A stretch of 64,000 bases of DNA from JBBIGV01 sp037447335. GTDB lineage: Bacteria > Bacteroidota > Ignavibacteria > Ignavibacteriales > Ignavibacteriaceae. The notes under the pieces are model-generated. The model was not told the origin of the DNA, did no database searches, and saw only the letters and a list, made by a program, of their open reading frames with translations. Shown here piece after piece: positions 1-9,268 of the stretch. Position numbers and translations under genes: made by a program. The stretch's first letter is position 1. Each line of letters starts with the position of its first letter. Where the stretch lies: the NCBI GenBank assembly GCA_037447335.1, contig JBBIGV010000004.1:1-64000 (forward strand). The letters run 5' to 3'.

Positions 1-268
1 AAAGAACCAGACAGTATTGATTTTTTAAAATTTAAGATTTCAACTATCATCCTGATATCCACTTGAACAGAAACATTGATTTATTTCAGATGAAAAGAGA
101 TAAGTTTACGGTTGATACAGGGATGATATAAACTACTCAACGATGCTTCTGATTCCGCTTCGGACTGTGAGTTTCTGAGAAATTTTACACAGGCTATGAA
201 TTTATACTGAGAATATTTAAATTTTATCGTGTCATTTTGGAGTCACAATCACAAAGGATGGGCATGTT

Positions 269-496
269 ATGAAAATAGCATTGATAATTTTATCGATATT
301 CCTTCTGTTTGCTGCAGTATTAGGTGTTGTTCTTTATACTTTTAAATCAGATTCTCAAAAATCTTCGGAGCAGCGTGTTGTTGTTGGAGAAAGACCTGGC
401 CTAAAGGATATGAGACTTTCTATGAGGCAGATCGACAGTATCACTTCACGTGCAAATTATACATTTACAAAGGCAAATCAGGTAGTAAGCCGCTGA
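269..496 (+). CDS. Small single-pass membrane protein, unknown function
   Basis: 75 residues. An N-terminal hydrophobic segment (about residues 3-24) could be a membrane anchor or uncleaved signal. The rest is a polar tail with no recognisable domain. An AAAGGA ribosome-binding site lies about 9 bases before the ATG, and a good hairpin terminator follows at 525-557, so this looks like a monocistronic gene. I do not recognise the family. A tail outside the inner membrane is an inference from topology only. Confidence 0.55.
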   Translation: MKIALIILSIFLLFAAVLGVVLYTFKSDSQKSSEQRVVVGERPGLKDMRLSMRQIDSITSRANYTFTKANQVVSR

Positions 497-524
497 GGTA
501 AGTCTAAGCCTCTTTATTGTGATC

Positions 525-557
525 TCAACAAGATTGAGAGTCTTGTTGATTTTATTA
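525..557 (+). terminator. Rho-independent terminator after the small membrane protein gene
   Basis: A perfect 9-bp stem (TCAACAAGA at 525-533 with TCTTGTTGA at 541-549) encloses a 7-base loop and is followed by a T-rich run. It lies 29 bases after the stop of the upstream gene. Confidence 0.75.
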
Positions 558-744
558 TCCTCTGCTGCCATCAACTCTAATCGCTGCTAATCATTATTAA
601 TTCCCCTCCATCAAAATTAGTCCACAATTCGATTTATTTTGTTTAATATTTCGACCGTCAAATCACAAACTCCTGAACAGTCTGATATCCTGTTTATATG
701 AAATCAGAAATGTTTGGAAATAAATAATTTATCAGGAGGATGTC

Positions 745-1173
745 ATGAAGATCAATCAGGTTATTGTTATTGTAATCACCGTTCTTATTTTTAGTTTCGG
801 AGAAGCGGTCGCGAAGTCCTTTTCGCAGGATAATTCATTCAGGTTAAGCAAGAACTCGGTTTCATCTCTTCTAACAGGCATTACTTCGGATAATTACGGG
901 TTGAGAACAAGCGCTGCATAATTATCGGGAAAGTTTCACTTATCTGAAGCAGTAATACCCTTAATGAGAATGCTCAGAAATGCCGAGCCGGAAGATGCGA
1001 GAATAATGGCAGCTCTGTCACTAATTAAAATTGGTGATGCGCGGGGTATATATGCTGTTAAACAAGCAATCCGTTTTGACGAGAGTGAGAGAGTAAGAAA
1101 AATGTGTGCAATATTTTATATCAACTCTGCTGAGTTGAGAGCGGAAAGTAATACCGTGCTTTCCTCAATATAA
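745..1173 (+). pseudogene. Secreted HEAT-repeat protein interrupted by an in-frame ochre stop
   Basis: A strong AGGAGG site precedes the ATG at 745. The reading frame opens with a signal-peptide-like stretch (MKINQVIVIVITVLIF) and then enters a HEAT-type helix (NYGLRTSAA), where TAA occurs at 919-921. The same frame continues without shift to the TAA at 1171-1173. The second part is a clear HEAT repeat (ARIMAALSLIKIGDARG, then ESERVRKM). The two halves together give about 142 codons, a sensible length for a small periplasmic HEAT protein, and the stop sits where HEAT repeats usually have Tyr or another large residue. I read this as a nonsense-mutated gene. A sequencing error or stop readthrough cannot be excluded. 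A terminator follows at 1204. Confidence 0.7.
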
Positions 1174-1203
1174 TCTCTGACGGAGGGAATGTAAAACAAA
1201 TCC

Positions 1204-1228
1204 CCGGGCTGCAACCGCCCGGTTTTTT
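1204..1228 (+). terminator. Rho-independent terminator after the HEAT-repeat pseudogene
   Basis: Stem CCGGGC (1204-1209) pairs with GCCCGG (1217-1222) and is followed directly by six T residues. Confidence 0.85.
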
Positions 1229-1737
1229 ATATTTAACAAATCGTATCATTTAAGTCCAAAATATTTTTTATTTCGTCCCCGCGAGACTTCTAATTCTCTG
1301 TCTGTCGAATTTATCTATAAATATTTAGTCCCTAAAGAGACTCTTTATTACCTTAATTTTAAAATTTAATGATTAGTCAGTAGGGGCTGACCAAAAAGTA
1401 AATTTTGCAAACAACTCTGAATTTATATGTCTGATTTCAGATTAAATTCAAATTCATCGTAGCACAGATTAGTAATCTGTGCTACATTTTGGTCAGCCCC
1501 TACATTGCTTAAATCCTGACATAGACGAAATAAGGATCCATTTTAAACTGCATAAAATTCATCGCTAATTAAAGTGTCTGGTTTTGCCACAATTTAATTA
1601 GGTCTTTAAAAAATATTTAGGCAGCACAAAATCTTATAGGTTAAATGTATCACATAACTAAAGCAGGAATAGGAATCTTCTGAGTGCAGAATTATTTTGC
1701 AATCAATCTTTTTTATTACAGTCATTCTTCAGAATAA
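1229..1737. other. Intergenic region of about 500 bases
   Basis: No supported coding sequence on either strand. It holds the nested palindromic repeat at 1380-1503. The remainder is AT-rich, and the last part must contain the promoter for the MATE exporter, but I see no convincing motif. Confidence 0.6.
1380..1503. repeat. Nested inverted-repeat (MITE-like) element, 124 bp
   Basis: The ends are a perfect 17-bp inverted repeat: GTAGGGGCTGACCAAAA at 1380-1396 and its exact complement at 1487-1503. Inside, near the right end, is a second perfect hairpin of 12-bp arms (GTAGCACAGATT, 1459-1470, and AATCTGTGCTAC, 1474-1485) with a 3-base loop. There is no ORF inside. This is the architecture of a non-autonomous mobile element or an intergenic palindromic repeat family. 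No second copy was noticed in the window, and there is no clear target-site duplication. Confidence 0.75.
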
Positions 1738-3075
1738 ATGCACTCAATTAAGGAACATATAAAGAGAGCCATTATTCTTGCTTACCCGGTTGTTATTGGT
1801 CAGTTAGGGTTCATTTTAATGGCGGTTGTTGACAGCCTGATGGTAGGAAGGCTTGGAGCAGCTCCGCTTGCAGCAGCTTCTTTAGCTAACAGCCTTGTTT
1901 TGCTTATCTATATAATTGGGATCGGAGTATCATTTGCCGTATCACCTTTGGTTGCTATTGCTCATGGTGCAGGCAAAAATGAAGAGTGCGGTACGCTCTT
2001 CCGGCAGTCACTTATTGTAAATATGCTGTTAAGTATTGTCCTTCTTGCGGTTATACTGATTGCAATAAGTATGATCGGATTTCTCAACCAGCCTGATGAT
2101 GTTGTTGAACTTGCCCCGTCATATGCAGCTTTAATAGCAATATCAATTGTTCCGATGTCTATCTTTCAAACCTTCAAGCAATATATTGAAGGACTGGCAG
2201 TAATGAAACCCTCAATGATAGTTGTGCTGCTGGCGAATATTGTTAATGCATTCTTCAACTGGGTTTTGATTTTCGGTAATCTTGGTTTTCCTGCATTAGG
2301 ACTTGACGGGGCGGGATATGCGACGATCTTTTCAAGATTATTTATGGCGGGCTCTATTATGTTTTTTGTTTTGAGGTCGGAAAGATTCAAAGCATTCGGT
2401 GCATATTTCAACTTTAAGGAATTTGATCTTAACATCATAAAAAAAATATTACGGCTGGGATTACCAAGCGGATTCCAGTACTTTTTTGAAGTAGGTGCGT
2501 TTTCTTTAGCTGTAATAATGGTTGGATGGCTCGGAACTGATCAGCTTGCAGCGCACCAGATAGTTATCAGTCTTGCGTCAATTTCTTTTATGGCTGCATT
2601 GGGTATTTCCATATCCGGCAGTATAAGAGTGGGTAATGCAGTCGGAAGGTCTGATGTGAGTGATACTCGGCGTGCAGGTTTCAGTGCAGTGATGCTGGCA
2701 GCATTTTTTATGGCGTTCTGCGGGATTATATTTATTACATTCAAACAGTTTTTACCGACGCTTTATATTTCGGATGTTAATGTCATTTCGATTGCATCAA
2801 CTTTATTAATTGTCGCTGCACTGTTCCAGATATCAGACGGAATTCAGGCGGTTGGTATTGGAATTTTACGAGGCTTAACGGATGTCAAAATTCCAACCGC
2901 AATTACTTTTTTTGCTTATTGGGTTTTAGGATTGCCGATCGGTTATGTTCTTGGTTTTAATTATGATTTGCAGGTTGTTGGTGTTTGGATCGGGTTATTG
3001 ATAGGTTTAACCACTTCCGCTATTCTGTTAATGATCCGCTTCAACATAAAGAGTAAAGAACGTATTATTGTATAA
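1738..3075 (+). CDS. MATE family efflux transporter (NorM/DinF type)
   Basis: 445 residues, the usual MATE length, with about 12 hydrophobic helices and the internal two-fold repeat of the family. The N-terminal helix carries the typical VVDSLMVGRLG segment, repeated in the second half as AHQIVISLASISFM with a following polar loop. Members exchange Na+ or H+ for drugs and other cationic compounds at the inner membrane. The substrate cannot be told from sequence. The gene is monocistronic and converges on the minus-strand eIF-2B-like gene with 3 bases between them. No clear ribosome-binding site precedes the ATG, so the start is likely but not proven. Confidence 0.9.
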   Translation: MHSIKEHIKRAIILAYPVVIGQLGFILMAVVDSLMVGRLGAAPLAAASLANSLVLLIYIIGIGVSFAVSPLVAIAHGAGKNEECGTLFRQSLIVNMLLSIVLLAVILIAISMIGFLNQPDDVVELAPSYAALIAISIVPMSIFQTFKQYIEGLAVMKPSMIVVLLANIVNAFFNWVLIFGNLGFPALGLDGAGYATIFSRLFMAGSIMFFVLRSERFKAFGAYFNFKEFDLNIIKKILRLGLPSGFQYFFEVGAFSLAVIMVGWLGTDQLAAHQIVISLASISFMAALGISISGSIRVGNAVGRSDVSDTRRAGFSAVMLAAFFMAFCGIIFITFKQFLPTLYISDVNVISIASTLLIVAALFQISDGIQAVGIGILRGLTDVKIPTAITFFAYWVLGLPIGYVLGFNYDLQVVGVWIGLLIGLTTSAILLMIRFNIKSKERIIV

Positions 3076-3078
3076 CGA

Positions 3079-3879
3079 TCAGTCAGTAAATATCTTTGTA
3101 ATGAGGTTACTATCTATTACTTCAAAATAATTATTTCTGATCTTCAGACTTGCGGGTGGGTTTTTCCAAATTTCAGATTTGTTATGCTCTACAGGTTTGT
3201 ATTGCTTTTTCTTTGAGAATTTTGAACGCTGCGCTGCCGCATAAAATGGTTTTTTATAATATCTGCAAAGAACCGCAGCAGCAACACTGCCGGTTTTGTT
3301 TACCACATCACCATTCGAAAGCACAATGTCAGCGCCAATTAACACTCCATCTGAATTTTTTATTGCAGCAGCACCATTCGCATCAGTTATCAATTCAACA
3401 TTTATTCCTGCTTTAATAAGATTTGACGCCAGCACTCTGCCTTCAAACATTGGACGGGATTCGCATACAATTACTGTGATTTGTTTTTCTTTCGCTAAAA
3501 GCTTTAAGATTCTTTCAATAGTTTTACTGTTTGAAAGTGTTACGATTTTGTTACACTTAATTAAAAATTTTCTCGCATTCTTATAAATACTTTCTATTAA
3601 GTCATCACTCTGATTTTTAAATTTGTTCAGAAAAACAGAAAGTCCACTGTAATCTTCTTTCCTGATATATTTTTCAACATCATCAAGATATTTTATGATT
3701 ATCCGGAACGAAAAGAAATTATCGCGTGAATCTCGTATAACTTTTTTGAGATTCACAGAGTCGTTCTTACATTGAATCAGGATGCGGTTCAAATTTTCGA
3801 GCAGCTCTGTTGAACCGGAACGATTATCATTCAGTAAATCTTGCAGCGACCTGTCAATATTTTTAATGTCCCTTTTCAT
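3079..3879 (-). CDS. eIF-2B alpha/beta/delta-like protein (ribose-bisphosphate isomerase superfamily)
   Basis: 266 residues. An N-terminal helical part (about 1-120) is followed by the Rossmann-like C-terminal half shared by eIF-2B subunits, methylthioribose-1-phosphate isomerase and ribose-1,5-bisphosphate isomerase. Visible family motifs are VIVCESRPMFEGR (about residue 135), the segment IGADIVLSNGDVVNKTGS (about 177-194) and KKPFYAAAQRSKF. The bacterial role is uncertain: a sugar-phosphate isomerase is more likely than a translation factor. Its start overlaps the end of the S9 peptidase gene by 4 bases (ATGA), so the two are translationally coupled. Confidence 0.8.
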   Translation of the reverse strand: MKRDIKNIDRSLQDLLNDNRSGSTELLENLNRILIQCKNDSVNLKKVIRDSRDNFFSFRIIIKYLDDVEKYIRKEDYSGLSVFLNKFKNQSDDLIESIYKNARKFLIKCNKIVTLSNSKTIERILKLLAKEKQITVIVCESRPMFEGRVLASNLIKAGINVELITDANGAAAIKNSDGVLIGADIVLSNGDVVNKTGSVAAAVLCRYYKKPFYAAAQRSKFSKKKQYKPVEHNKSEIWKNPPASLKIRNNYFEVIDSNLITKIFTD

Positions 3880-6473
3880 TTTGCAGGATACAAATCATTC
3901 CACCATTCAGGCTGATCTTTAAGCTTCGCATCAAACCAGGCGATAATGGTTTTAGTCCAGAGTTTACGTTTGTTATATTCCATAATATGATGATCAAGAT
4001 CAGCTACCTCAACATACTCGACTTCTCTGCCCAGCATTTTCAGCGCTGTGTACATCTGCCAGCTTTCACCGCGGGGTACATTCGTATCTGCGGCGCCATG
4101 CAGCAAAAGAAGGGGAGAGGTAATCTTATCAGCATTATAAAGCGGACTTTGGTCAACATAAATATCGCGCCGGTTCCATGGAAAACTGTTTGCGGCAGAA
4201 ACAGAATTATACTGCCATCCCCAAAAGCCTTCACCCCAATAGCTTGAAATTGAACTTATGCCGGCATGTGAAATTCCTGTTCTGAACATATCTGTTTTTG
4301 TAAGAATATTCATTGTCAAAAATCCGCCGTATGAAGCGCCGATACATCCAACTCTGTCCTTATCAATATAGGGATGATCAGCAAGGAACAATTTAGTTCC
4401 CTGTATAACCTCTTCGGCAGTACGATTACCCCAATCATTAACATGGTAAGCCGAGAACTGCTGTCCATAACCTGTTGCACCGCTCGGCTGCAGTACATAA
4501 ACAAAGTATCCGTTTGAAGTCCATACGTTCCGGGGATATCTTCCTTCGAAAAATTGTTCTGCAGGAGTGGTGCCGCCGTAATAATAAACTATGCATGGAT
4601 ATTTTTGCGATGAATCGAAATCAACCGGGTAATAAACGAGTCCGTCAATTTCTACGCCGTCAATATTTATAAAAGTCCATTTCTTAACATCACCTGTTTT
4701 AAGCGGATCAGATTCATTTTTATAAGGATCAAAAAGCAGCAGAGATTTTTGATTTCTTAGCTCTGCAAAATAAAATCTTTCCGGTTCAATAGCGCCGGAG
4801 CCTTTATACACTATCGATAAATTTTCGTTTGAAAAATCAATTCCTGAAATCACTTCAACATTCAGATTCATTAATGCAAAGTTTTTTTTCTTAACATCAT
4901 ATTTGTAAAGCCTTCTTAAAGTTTTGTCAACAGTAAGGAAATAAATATTGCTATCCTTTTTGTGCCATACTGCAGAAGTAATTGAGGGATTGAACTCACG
5001 TGTAATTGCCTCGACGTTCCTGGTTTTAATGTCGTAAATATAAGCCTGTGTATCAAATTCATTTGGAGTCATTCCATTCGGTACATTTATACCTGCATTG
5101 CCGAAAACAGCCGGACTACCGAGAATTAATATTTTCTCGTTATCAGGAGAAAATTGTGCAGAAGATGCACGGAATAATTTTTCTATCAGAGTAACTTCAA
5201 GTGTTTCAAGATTCAAAAAATAAATTTCTGTGTAGATGTATGTATGCTGCGTAAGATCATAACCGGTGATTGAGATTATCGCAGTCTTTCCATCCGAGCT
5301 AATTGATTGAAGCGTTGTAGTTTCCGAACCGGCAGTTAATCTTTGTTTGGAACGATCTGATAAGCTTACCTTATACAGGTAGCCCCTGTTGCGTGCATAG
5401 GGCCAGCGGTCGTTTATATCAAGAAACCGCTTCAATCCGGTTTTGTCTTCTTTTGGCTTTTCAGTAACAGAATAAATTATAAAATCTCCGGCTGGCGACC
5501 AGTTGTAACTTCCGAAATCTTTTATTCTGTCAAGAAGAAGAAAAGTATTTCCGGTTTCAAAATCAGAAATCCAAAGTGATGTTTCTTCTTTCGAAGAGCT
5601 TGTATAACTAAAAGTTTTTCCTTTTGGGCCCCACTTGATATCCGAAGGATTCATGCCCCCTTTTAGACTCCAAAAAAGAGAACCATCTTTTGTTTTATAA
5701 ATATCAATCCAGCTTTCTCTTTGATCAGTTCCAAATTTTATTTGTGAAACTGTAACTGCAGCAAGTTCTCCATCCGGAGAGATTGAAATGTTCCCTATCT
5801 TCGGATCATCAAGCAAATTGAATATGGAAGTATAATTCGGAACCAGTGTTGCGAAAATTATATCATCCGGTGTGAATGGCGATTTGATCCTGAAATCAGC
5901 AGCTACAGTCCATTCATTTCCGATCGAAATATCTGCAATTGCTTTTATGATGATAATATGCTTTCCTCGCTCAAGTTTTATTTCTTTTGATGACTTATCT
6001 TTATCACAATTTCCATTCTCATTAATTGATGAAGTTGTTTTAGATAAAATCTCTTCGCCGTTCAGATAAACTTTGAACAATCCGCAGGAGCTTATATCAA
6101 TTGTGCCCTTCAACCATCGTTTTGCATCCACAAAAATAGCGCAGTAATAAATTGAAGCAGATAAGCTGTCTTTCAAACTGAATTTTAACTCACCTGAAAT
6201 ATTTGAGAATATTTTCCATTCCGACATCTGACTTGAATTTAATTTTAACTCAGTATTTTCAGATGGATTCACCTTCGGAATATCAACCTGATCGAAGTTT
6301 AACAATTCTGTCAAACCGGATTTTTCATTGCTAAAAAATGCAGGCAGACTTACAGTGTAGGGACCGGCGATCAGCCAATCTGATATTACAATTCCGGTTT
6401 GAACAGTATCGTTTTGTGCCGAAACAGATAAATTTATGATTAAAAAAACGGCAGTAAAAATTCGTTTGAACAT
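3876..6473 (-). CDS. S9 family prolyl oligopeptidase, secreted
   Basis: 865 residues. A signal peptide (MFKRIFTAVFLIINLSVSAQ) points to export. It is followed by a long beta-propeller region (about 220-600) and a C-terminal alpha/beta-hydrolase domain. The catalytic triad is visible: Ser in GASYGG, Asp in HGAADTNVP and His in DLDHHIMEY. The region between the signal and the propeller (about 25-210) resembles an extra beta domain. Such enzymes cleave peptides after Pro or small residues in the periplasm and are common in proteolytic Bacteroidetes-group bacteria. It is the first gene of a minus-strand pair with the eIF-2B-like gene; the exonuclease fusion lies 32 bases upstream on the same strand. 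Confidence 0.93.
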   Translation of the reverse strand: MFKRIFTAVFLIINLSVSAQNDTVQTGIVISDWLIAGPYTVSLPAFFSNEKSGLTELLNFDQVDIPKVNPSENTELKLNSSQMSEWKIFSNISGELKFSLKDSLSASIYYCAIFVDAKRWLKGTIDISSCGLFKVYLNGEEILSKTTSSINENGNCDKDKSSKEIKLERGKHIIIIKAIADISIGNEWTVAADFRIKSPFTPDDIIFATLVPNYTSIFNLLDDPKIGNISISPDGELAAVTVSQIKFGTDQRESWIDIYKTKDGSLFWSLKGGMNPSDIKWGPKGKTFSYTSSSKEETSLWISDFETGNTFLLLDRIKDFGSYNWSPAGDFIIYSVTEKPKEDKTGLKRFLDINDRWPYARNRGYLYKVSLSDRSKQRLTAGSETTTLQSISSDGKTAIISITGYDLTQHTYIYTEIYFLNLETLEVTLIEKLFRASSAQFSPDNEKILILGSPAVFGNAGINVPNGMTPNEFDTQAYIYDIKTRNVEAITREFNPSITSAVWHKKDSNIYFLTVDKTLRRLYKYDVKKKNFALMNLNVEVISGIDFSNENLSIVYKGSGAIEPERFYFAELRNQKSLLLFDPYKNESDPLKTGDVKKWTFINIDGVEIDGLVYYPVDFDSSQKYPCIVYYYGGTTPAEQFFEGRYPRNVWTSNGYFVYVLQPSGATGYGQQFSAYHVNDWGNRTAEEVIQGTKLFLADHPYIDKDRVGCIGASYGGFLTMNILTKTDMFRTGISHAGISSISSYWGEGFWGWQYNSVSAANSFPWNRRDIYVDQSPLYNADKITSPLLLLHGAADTNVPRGESWQMYTALKMLGREVEYVEVADLDHHIMEYNKRKLWTKTIIAWFDAKLKDQPEWWNDLYPAK

Positions 6474-6505
6474 TGCATTTACCTTGATATTTTATTTTGA
6501 TTGCT

Positions 6506-8221
6506 TTATATGTTTAATTTAATAAAATCTTTTATATCAAAAGTTGAAATTAACTCCGCTTGTTCATCAAAAGTATAGTTTTCAATATTTGTGAACAATT
6601 CTTCTTTTGATGAAAAATCTTTAAGATAATATGCGCGGGTTTTTTGTCGGTTCTTCATCAACCAGTTTAAAATAATTTTCATCTTTTCAAGATCTTCATC
6701 ATCAGGCACAGAATTTACATTTATTGTTCCATCGAAATAGTCTTCAAGCGCTGATTCGAATGTATCCTTTTCATCAATTGCATATTTTTTAATATAAATT
6801 TTTCCTGACATCAAAAGGACAAAATCTTTGTTAACACCTTCTGTTATTTCAAAGAGAACATTTGCACTGTTTACCGGCTCACGCAGGATTGACGATTTGA
6901 ATGTTTGAGCAAGTATCATATCAAGTAAATCTTTTATCTCCGAAGCTTTTTCGAACTTCAGGTGAGATGAGTAAACTTTCATCTTGTTCAGAAGCCTCGT
7001 AACTGCAAACTGATTTTTGCCAAACATAAACTCATAAATTTTTTCAAGTTCATCATAATACAATTGATTGAGTTTATTCACGCAGGGTGCGGTACATCTC
7101 TCAATCTCAGCAAGAAAGCAAGCCCTGCCTTTTTTAAGCTCGTTGTTATCACATTCACGAAGCATAAAAGTTTTGTGAATTAACTGAAGAAGTGCATCAG
7201 CTTTTTTCTTTGTTCCAAAAAGACCGAAATAATCGTTGCCGTCAAAGTCAAACCGGTTGCAGATTTCGATTGAGGGGTATTCTTCCGTTGTGTTTATGCG
7301 GAGAAAGTATTTGCTGCCATACCCTTTTAATTGAGTGTTATGTTTAGGTTGAATCAGTTTAATGGATTGAGCCTCAGCCAGTAATGCCGTAAGCTCGGTA
7401 TTTGTAATTTCAATTTTCAGCCTTGAAGCCTGCTTAACAATTTTTTTCGTTTTTTTTGACGCAGCTGGTGAGAGGTAAGATTTTATTCTGTTCTTAAGCG
7501 ATTTTGCTTTGCCAATATATATAATTTCATTTTTCGAATTCAAAAACGAGTATATGCCGGGTGCATCGGGCAGAACAGCAAAATCTTCCTCAAGTTTTTT
7601 ATTAAGTTTTATTCTTAAAGGTGTTTCCCGCGGCATACTTTGATAACTTAGTAACTGTTCAATGAATTCAACTCCGTCAGCATTTTGAAGCTGTTTTACC
7701 ATTTTAATCAATGCCCGTGCAGTAACTTTAGCATCACCTAAAGCTCTGTGCTCAGAAGTGCTGCGGAGATTCAGATGCCTGCAAACGGATGACAATGATT
7801 TGCTTCTTAAAGCGGGGAACATTTTCCTGGCAAGTTTAAGTGTGCATAAAGAATACTCATTCGGGATTTGTTTACCAATAGCCGAAAACTCCCTCCGCAG
7901 AAAGCTCATATCAAAAGGTAAATTATGCGCAGCGATCACCGAACCTGAAAGAAAATCTTCAATTTCCTGTGCAATGTCTTCGAAGTAAGGCGCATCATAA
8001 ACATCATCGTTTGTTATACCGGTAAATTGAGTAATATAGAAGGGAATTTGTCTGCCCGGATTTAACAGTGAATTAAACTCATCAACAATTTTCAGACCCG
8101 ATACCTGCACGATACCAATTTCAATTATACGGTTGTTGCGTGCCGATAAGCCGGTTGTTTCAACGTCAATAACGCAAAAGTCGGTCTCGTTAAGCTTCAT
8201 ATTTGGCAGAATGTAACTCAT
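6506..8221 (-). CDS. DnaQ-like 3'-5' exonuclease fused to GIY-YIG nuclease and UvrC-like region
   Basis: 571 residues with three parts. Residues about 10-175 are a DEDDh exonuclease like the DNA polymerase III epsilon subunit: DVETTG (first acidic pair), AHNLPFDMSFL, and HRALGDA with the catalytic His and Asp. Residues about 215-295 are a GIY-YIG domain (PGIYSFLN then IIYIGKAKSLKNRIKSYL). The C-terminal part has a UvrC/Cho-like Cys pair (CTAPCVN) and a UVR-like helical segment (FEKASEIKDLLDMIL). The family likely makes a repair incision and trims the product; the exact lesion is unknown. It lacks the UvrC RNase H and helix-hairpin-helix domains, so it would not replace UvrC. Confidence 0.88.
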   Translation of the reverse strand: MSYILPNMKLNETDFCVIDVETTGLSARNNRIIEIGIVQVSGLKIVDEFNSLLNPGRQIPFYITQFTGITNDDVYDAPYFEDIAQEIEDFLSGSVIAAHNLPFDMSFLRREFSAIGKQIPNEYSLCTLKLARKMFPALRSKSLSSVCRHLNLRSTSEHRALGDAKVTARALIKMVKQLQNADGVEFIEQLLSYQSMPRETPLRIKLNKKLEEDFAVLPDAPGIYSFLNSKNEIIYIGKAKSLKNRIKSYLSPAASKKTKKIVKQASRLKIEITNTELTALLAEAQSIKLIQPKHNTQLKGYGSKYFLRINTTEEYPSIEICNRFDFDGNDYFGLFGTKKKADALLQLIHKTFMLRECDNNELKKGRACFLAEIERCTAPCVNKLNQLYYDELEKIYEFMFGKNQFAVTRLLNKMKVYSSHLKFEKASEIKDLLDMILAQTFKSSILREPVNSANVLFEITEGVNKDFVLLMSGKIYIKKYAIDEKDTFESALEDYFDGTINVNSVPDDEDLEKMKIILNWLMKNRQKTRAYYLKDFSSKEELFTNIENYTFDEQAELISTFDIKDFIKLNI

Positions 8222-8377
8222 TACACCTGAAATCTATTACTTACGGGTATAACAATCAAAACCATATTGATTTTTTTCTATTAGCCGCTTTTTAGATATA
8301 TTTGAAGCCATAAATGATACAGTTTAATTGTATTGATTTTTCCAAATACTAAATTTAATTATGTAACAGGTCAATAA

Positions 8378-8692
8378 ATGATATCCAAGCAAAAAAACAA
8401 ACGCACTATTAAACAGCAGAAACCTGTGAGAAATAAATTGAAGTATCCTCATATAACCTCTGATAAAAAAATTTTAAATGGAGTTCCGATAATCACCGGA
8501 ACACGGATAGCTGTCAGAACTATAGCCGGTTATTATCAGATGGGCCTGAGTGCAGATGAAATACTTAACTCAATCCCGCATCTTTCGGCAGCACAGGTTC
8601 ATTCAGCATTAGCATTTTATTTTGATCATCAAAAACAGATTGATTCGGATATTAATATGAATAAAGTTATTTATGAGTCAATAAAAAAATAG
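8378..8692 (+). CDS. DUF433 antitoxin-like protein
   Basis: 104 residues. A basic N-terminal tail (about 1-25) precedes a DUF433 domain: KKILNGVPIITGTRIAVRTI, then YQMGLSADEILNSIPHLSAAQVHSAL, a winged-helix-like fold. DUF433 proteins usually sit directly before a DUF5615 PIN-like gene and are thought to be the antitoxin half of the pair, which is the arrangement here (27 bases apart). This copy appears intact. Function as an antitoxin is inferred from context. Confidence 0.82.
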   Translation: MISKQKNKRTIKQQKPVRNKLKYPHITSDKKILNGVPIITGTRIAVRTIAGYYQMGLSADEILNSIPHLSAAQVHSALAFYFDHQKQIDSDINMNKVIYESIKK

Positions 8693-8719
8693 TGAGTAAC
8701 CCGGCAATTATTTTTTATT

Positions 8720-9058
8720 ATGAAGGTAAAACTGCTTATAGATGAGGATGTTCATGCAGTGCTTGCGGAGATACTACGTAAAAGAGGATATGACGCAATA
8801 AACATTCATGAGTTAGGTGGGAGAGGAATTTCGGATGAGAAATTGATGGTTCGTGGAATAAAGGAGAAAAGGTGCGTATTAACATTTAACACAAAGGATT
8901 TTGTATTACATCATAAAAAAATGGTAGATTAGGGTATTTCACATTATGGCATTATAGTTTAGAAACAGATGAATCTTAACCAGGCAATAAAAAAAATTCT
9001 TGGATTACTGCAAATGACTGCTTCTGACGAAATGAAAAACCAAATCAGGTTCTTATAA
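8720..9058 (+). pseudogene. DUF5615 PIN-like toxin gene with two in-frame amber codons
   Basis: The ATG at 8720 opens a DUF5615 PIN-like frame: LLIDEDVHAVLAEILRKRG, HELGGRGISDEKLM, then VLTFNTKDFVL with the conserved Asp. A TAG at 8930-8932 ends it after 70 codons. The same frame continues with GISHYGIIV, a second TAG at 8960-8962, and a good family C-terminus (NLNQAIKKILGLLQM) to a TAA at 9056-9058. The full frame of 112 codons matches the usual family length of about 110-120, so the gene seems to have been broken by two nonsense changes without any frameshift. A toxin dead beside an intact antitoxin is biologically reasonable. Sequencing error is a weaker alternative. Confidence 0.78.
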
Positions 9059-9268
9059 ATTAATGCAGAACATTATAAATCACTCCAAAAGCAATATTCC
9101 TTAAATAAACTTATTCTGAAAATTTCTCAGAGATAAAATTGAAAATTTATTTATCAGCATTAGTCGGCTTAGTTTCATACAACATAAATCAGGTATGAAT
9201 AAAGCTGCCCTCCTTTTTTCTTATTTACTCTCTTTTTAGATATATTTCCAAATAAAAATACGGTATTT

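Noticed and set aside
1..66. Short open stretch at the window start ending in TGA
   Set aside because: Only 21 codons are visible, with no recognisable sequence; it could be the tail of a gene outside the window or chance.
3150..3586. Plus-strand frames over the eIF-2B-like gene
   Set aside because: They are antisense to a gene with clear conserved motifs.
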